Positions 59,750 to 64,000 of a stretch of 64,000 nt of DNA are shown piece by piece. Source of the DNA: Paraspadella gotoi (lineage: Eukaryota; Chaetognatha); the NCBI GenBank assembly GCA_051294375.1, contig CM119271.1, positions 9,563,308 to 9,627,307 on the forward strand, given 5' to 3'. A program made the translations under genes and the position numbers. A model generated the notes under the pieces. That model did no database searches. It saw only the letters and a program-made list of their open reading frames with translations, and was not told where the DNA came from. Every line of letters begins with the position of its first letter. The stretch's first letter is position 1.

Positions 59750-60270
59750 CTCGGCCCCCAATTAATCCTCACCTTTGACGGCAGTTTGACCCTGTCAAAA
59801 CTCGGTGGTTCGGCCGAAGGTGATAGACTCCGTTCCGTCCTCAATGTCCTTGAAGAACTGCTGGCGTCGGAGGTAAGTGGGCTGGTAGTCCGCGACGTTT
59901 GGCTGCCAGAAGAGCTCTCATCCTTCCTGGTCTGTGGGCCGGGCCAGTCGTCGAGGCATTGACGGTGAGTCCCTTGTGGGATGCCTTGAGAAGTGCCGAG
60001 TGTGTCGGCCGGATGGCTTGGAGGAGTGGAGAGTGAAGGTGGGCAATATCTTGCGACATGAGTCCCGCTGGGATCACCTCGGATCGATGGGTCTGAACGC
60101 CTATTTGTTCAAACCCCGCTGTGATTGAGGGATACCGTCGCCGCTGTAAGAACGAGCCGGGATCTCGACAGGATTCCTGTTGGTGACCCCAATTTCGATT
60201 CGCTGAGGACTGTCCTGTTTAGTGACCTCCGACTGAACCTTTCAAACGCTGCAGCGTCCGATAGCAAAAA
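59750..60270. other. GC-rich unidentified segment
   Basis: Compositionally unlike its AT-rich surroundings. Short protein-like frames exist on both strands (plus: RSVLNVLEELLASE; minus: MSQDIAHLHSPLLQAIRPTH), none with a recognisable motif. A retroelement fragment is possible. Confidence 0.25.
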
Positions 60271-61026
60271 AAAAAAAGATTTGACGGATCAAAAATGGCT
60301 GAACTCGAAAAATCGCTAAGAGAAAAATTTGAGTTTAAAGAGAAATTTTTCGATCGCTCAGTTTTGTGTGGAACGAAAGTCGAGATCAGGTCTAATGTTG
60401 GAAGCGATTTTGGGATGCCGCGTTCTTATTTCACAGTTCTATTTTTCGATAGCTTCATTTTATAACAATTTTAATCAATTTTACGTATCAAAATAACATC
60501 TCAAAACAAAAGAAACGATATATAAAGAAAATTTATTAAGCAACGACTCAATGTGAGTCAAGCGTTTGATTGTTTTTTTTATAAACCCAAGAAACAAAAC
60601 TTAAAAAAACATTGATCAAAATTCAAGCGAGAAGTTATCAATCGAAACGTATAAGATCTAAATTCCAGAGTAGATTTTTAATTCATACGCGTACATAACT
60701 TGTGCCATCTGCAATACGTAGCTCATCTAATTCCATTGCCCTCACCAATATCTGTGTCATTTCAAACCTCTTTCATTTACACCCATCCTTTCCATTCCAC
60801 TCTTCTCTTCATCTTCACCCAATCTCTTTCCATTCCCACCCAATCTCTTTCCATCCCACCTTCTCTTTCATTCCACAATCTCTTCATTCCACCCAATCTC
60901 TTTCCATTCCCCAATCTCTTTTTCACCCATCTCTTTCCTTTACCCTTCCCACCCATCTCATCCACAATATCATCCAAATCAACCAACAGATCAACTTCTG
61001 GTTCTCGTCTCTTCTCAACTTCCCTC

Positions 61027-64000
61027 TCAACCGAATTCAACCCTCAATCTCCTCCCCTTCGACTCCTCCCTCCCTCCTCCCCAACCCTCTCTTCCTCCCC
61101 ACCTCCCCAGCTTCCTCCAGCAGCTCGTCATCTCCTCTTCCTCCTTCTCCTCCACATCCTCGTCGAAGTCGTCGGCGAAAGTCCAACCGCCGTCGGCGAC
61201 TCCGGCGACGCGGCCGAGTTCGATCTCCACGGGGAAATTGTCGCTGAGGCTGCGGACGACGTCCAGGGAGTCTTGGTAATACTTGAGCAGCACCTCCACG
61301 AACCGTTGGAGCTGGAAGACGGTGTCCTTTGGAGGAGGAAGTGGGAATGACGTCTGGAAAATTGCAACGAGCTTGCAGCGATTTTTAAATTTGCTATATG
61401 CTTGCTTCGAGTTTAATTATAGCTTTGTTAACTATTCATTCAGATTCTACTTTTTCTTGGATTGATTGGTTCATAAAAATTTCTATCAAAACTTTCAAAT
61501 GTACAATGCGACTTTTAGTTAAATATACTTATCGATCTCTGAATTACTAGTACGGACCCGTATTAATCTTTTACTACAACATTAGATTATTCAAACTCAC
61601 TTCTGCTCCAGCAGTATAGTAGATTTTTAACTCACTACAGCTGTCCTGCTAAGCCAAATACTTTACTGCTCGCTCCACTTACCTGAACCTGCTTCGACTC
61701 CAACAGCTCCAGCTTGACCATCACGTCGCTCCTGCTCTTTGGCGAATCGCGAACTGGCGAGTTGGCGGCAACGAAGGACGACCCTGTAGTCGTAGTTGCC
61801 GTTTCCACCCTGTAGAGGGGATCGTCAACCACTGAGGAGAAAGAAGAAGGAATCAATCAATCGTTAAAGTAGGAATCCAATTAATCAATTAATCAATAAA
61901 CCTTTTTTAAACTTTTTATTCATTCAATCAATTTACAAATGAAATAATAAATATATTCAAACATTCCATTGATTGAACAATTAATAAAAAAAAACCAAGC
62001 GAATTATCATAATCAATCAAATTTACAATTCGTCACGAACTCATGCAAATCATCAAATCAATCAATCGATAAATCCGTCTTTTCATAACGAACAAATCAA
62101 TCTAATCAATCAATAAAATCAATAATCAAATCATCAACAATCAATCTCTTAAAAAACAAATCATAAACAAAACCCATCAATCAATCAAATCCAATCAAAT
62201 CGATAAACGACTCACCCGCCGCCCCGTACTCCTCGTCGTCCATCTCCTTGACCTTCAAACAATAAGACAAATACTCGAACTTGACGTCCGCGTATTTCTT
62301 GATCGTCATCCGTATGTCCGGGACGGCCCTGATGAGGAACGTCCCCAGATCCCCGATCATCGGCTTCAACGTCCGGACGGCGTCGACGACGAGGCGCTCG
62401 AGGCCGCGATGCGCCACGCCCACGCGAGCGCGCCTCCGACGCCGAGGGAAAAGGGCGTGGACGCCGGCGTCGGAGAAGGCGGCGGCGAAGACTCGGTAGA
62501 CGTCCGCTATGGAGAGCATGGATCTGGAAAAGGGGGGGAGGCGAGGGGTTGGGTGGGGGGGTTTGGTGGTTTTGATTGGAGAGAACGTTATTATGTGGAT
62601 GGAGTTGTAAAAAATGATCGTTGACGTTTAGTTAAAACGAGGTAATTATTAAGCGAAGGCGAGTAATAGGTTGACAATAGTTTTATTAGCGACGGACAAT
62701 GTTAAGGTGATGACAAAGTTAATGACGACACGACGGCAAAGGTTACGATAAATAATTAATATACAATTATTAAACGAAGAAGGATTGTTTCTTGAGTTCG
62801 GATGTCGAGGAGAATGCCTCGAGGTCCTCGGCAATCTCGGCCATCGACCCTTAAGTCTCTCTGTCGGTCATTGCAGGTTTCAATATAGTAAACTGTGAAT
62901 GATTCGAAATACGACGAGCAATCACACACAGGCCGTTTGTTTTTGGATTTTTTTTTATCGTCTTTTCCGCACTTTTTGTGTAAGTTGTCTTGTTTTTAAG
63001 TTGTTGCATTGTATTGTCGTTGTTTTGTTGTTCGTAGTCGTAGTGTTGCCGCTTCATGTTGTTTTGCTAATTGTTTCCTTCACCGGTAGTTATTTTTTGT
63101 ATCTTTGTGATAGTATTTATTAAGTCAGCGGAATTGTTGTTTTTATTTAATTTATGTTGTTTTTCGTTGTCTTTGTGTATATCCAACCTGAGAAGTCGTC
63201 TTATGTGCGCAATGAGGCCGCGAAAGTTTTCAGCTTTTGCTTCCAAATCTTCGAGTTTCTTCACCAAAACGTCGTTGCAAAGAATCGCGCGACTCAAACC
63301 TAAATTGTATAAATATACACTGATACATTTTAGAGAAACAAAGTTTTTTATTGTTAAAACGATTTCTTTTTGGTAAAATAAAATGGACACTTTTCGACTC
63401 TATGGTTGCGAGTCTTCATCAACGCAAAGTGATACATAGATAAAAAAAATACTTCATATTGTTTATTTTAAAAGACTTTGAAAATTCAAATTTTTACCAG
63501 GACGTCGGCGGTGGACGATGACATTGATTCGACGAAACGATGCTTCACCTGAGAAGATGGAAAATCGGAAGAAGGTGATGAGATGGAGTGGAAAGAGATA
63601 GATAGAGACAGAGTCTAATACAGAGAGATAGACAGACAGACAGATATGACAGAACCACATACAGAGGACGGAAAGACGCCCCGGCAGACAGAAGAGAGAT
63701 TGACAGACAGAGAAGAGGAGACAGAAAGAGAGAGATAAACCAAGAGACAGACAAGGGACGGATAGACGGGCGTTGATGCAATCTTAGACTTACTCTTTTT
63801 ATTCCTCACCTTTTTCAGATCTATATCGATGCATTTTCCCTGAGATGCGTCGCGTGAAGTTTGTTGAAGTTATGGTGACCTGAGATAAATATTTAGCTAA
63901 TATTTTAAAATAGCGAAAAGATTTGATTAATTCATACATTCATTCATTCATTCTTATCATTCTTCTCTTCATCACTCTCAGCCCCCGATTTCCTGGATCA
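61027..64000 (-). CDS. PICK1: PICK1 (PDZ and BAR domain protein), 5' end beyond window, several frame breaks
   Basis: PICK1 binds PKC-alpha and receptor tails by its PDZ domain and curves membranes by its BAR/arfaptin-homology domain. Exons, 5' to 3': a partial exon at about 63,980-64,000, 63810-63879 (end of PDZ: NKLHATHL, KCIDIDLKK), 63499-63549 (VKHRFVESMSSSTADVL), 63188-63299 (LSRAILCNDVLVKKLEDLEA), 62216-62523 (LKPMIGDLGTFLIRAVPDI, VKFEYLSYCLKVKEMDDEE), 61683-61831 (DPLYRVET, SDVMVKLELLESKQVQ) and 61027-61326 (DTVFQLQRFVEVLLKYY, ending in a long acidic tail). These match the family closely. Within the exons at 63,810 and 61,683 the conserved reading switches frame and back, the acceptor at 63,299 is one base short, and a further switch is likely near 62,455. 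So this copy is a decaying gene or carries assembly indels. Downstream of the BAR domain the acidic Glu run is typical of PICK1; the Gly/Arg end is not. Confidence 0.88.
61840..62210. repeat. AATCAATC-rich intron of PICK1
   Basis: Irregular 'aatcaatc' tetranucleotide tracts in the intron between the exons at 61,683-61,831 and 62,216-62,523; the same motif fills many introns in the window. Confidence 0.7.
63318..63426 (-). repeat. Hammerhead-associated repeat, copy in PICK1 intron
   Basis: Family landmarks 'gagaaacaaagttttttatt' and 'aaacgatttctttttggtaa', then the core at 63,388-63,425. On the minus strand: TTGATGA, stem II GACTC/GAGTC (perfect), GAAAAGTGTCC. Two changes in conserved positions (C to T at the start, and AC to AA after GAAA) suggest that this copy no longer cleaves. 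Confidence 0.72.

Noticed and set aside
60700-61350. 216-codon plus-strand frame rich in Ser, Pro, Leu and Phe
   Set aside because: Pyrimidine-rich strand opposite the acidic last exon of PICK1 and a CATTCC-type simple repeat; the minus-strand frame matches PICK1.

Overview
This is nuclear DNA of an invertebrate animal. The genes are built from many small GT-AG exons, two genes encode animal-specific families (PICK1 and a fibrinogen-domain protein), one encodes an EGF-rich membrane protein, and introns and spacers are filled with microsatellites and retroelement debris. I cannot name the phylum from the sequence. Exon coordinates come from reading splice sites and codon phase by hand, so single-base errors are possible.

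Left part (1-7,000). Weak minus-strand traces of an EF-hand-type protein (120-330) and another coding-like stretch (about 1,500-1,730) are followed by a seven-exon zinc-dependent alcohol dehydrogenase (2,454-5,010, minus strand) with all zinc ligands present but two single-base frame breaks.

Centre (6,966-31,195, minus strand). About 37 exons encode one secreted, single-pass membrane protein of about 1,700 residues: signal peptide, four repeats of a block made of a Cys-Cys/Cys-x-Asp-Tyr module, a Trp-x-Tyr-Cys module and several EGF domains, then a transmembrane helix and an acidic cytoplasmic tail. Its 9.3-kb intron (19,771-29,088) holds plus-strand genes: two related small coiled-coil proteins (20,677-21,069 and 21,587-21,991) and an intact six-exon type II membrane protein with a fibrinogen-related domain (24,918-27,866). 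Two near-identical tRNA-Arg(CCT) genes sit in two introns of the large gene in opposite orientation.

Right-centre (31,200-55,100). This is mobile-element territory: three tandem ~375-bp repeats just upstream of the large gene, several LTR copies, two tandem copies of an uncharacterised Cys-rich/acidic ORF between LTRs, gag zinc-knuckle, protease and reverse-transcriptase fragments of Ty3/gypsy type, and two large foldback elements (36.6-38.9 kb and 50.9-52.5 kb) carrying degenerate TTAGGG-like tracts.

Right end (55,300-64,000). A small two-exon Pro/Thr-rich protein gene (minus) and the 3' two thirds of a PICK1 gene (61,027-64,000+, minus) with several frame breaks.

The most interesting non-coding signal is a dispersed repeat family that carries hammerhead-ribozyme-like cores (CTGATGA, a 4-5 bp stem II, GAAACATGTC) at about 16.69, 22.18, 24.45, 34.87 and 63.4 kb, some copies arranged head to head as long hairpins. 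This resembles the hammerheads known from Penelope-like retroelements.
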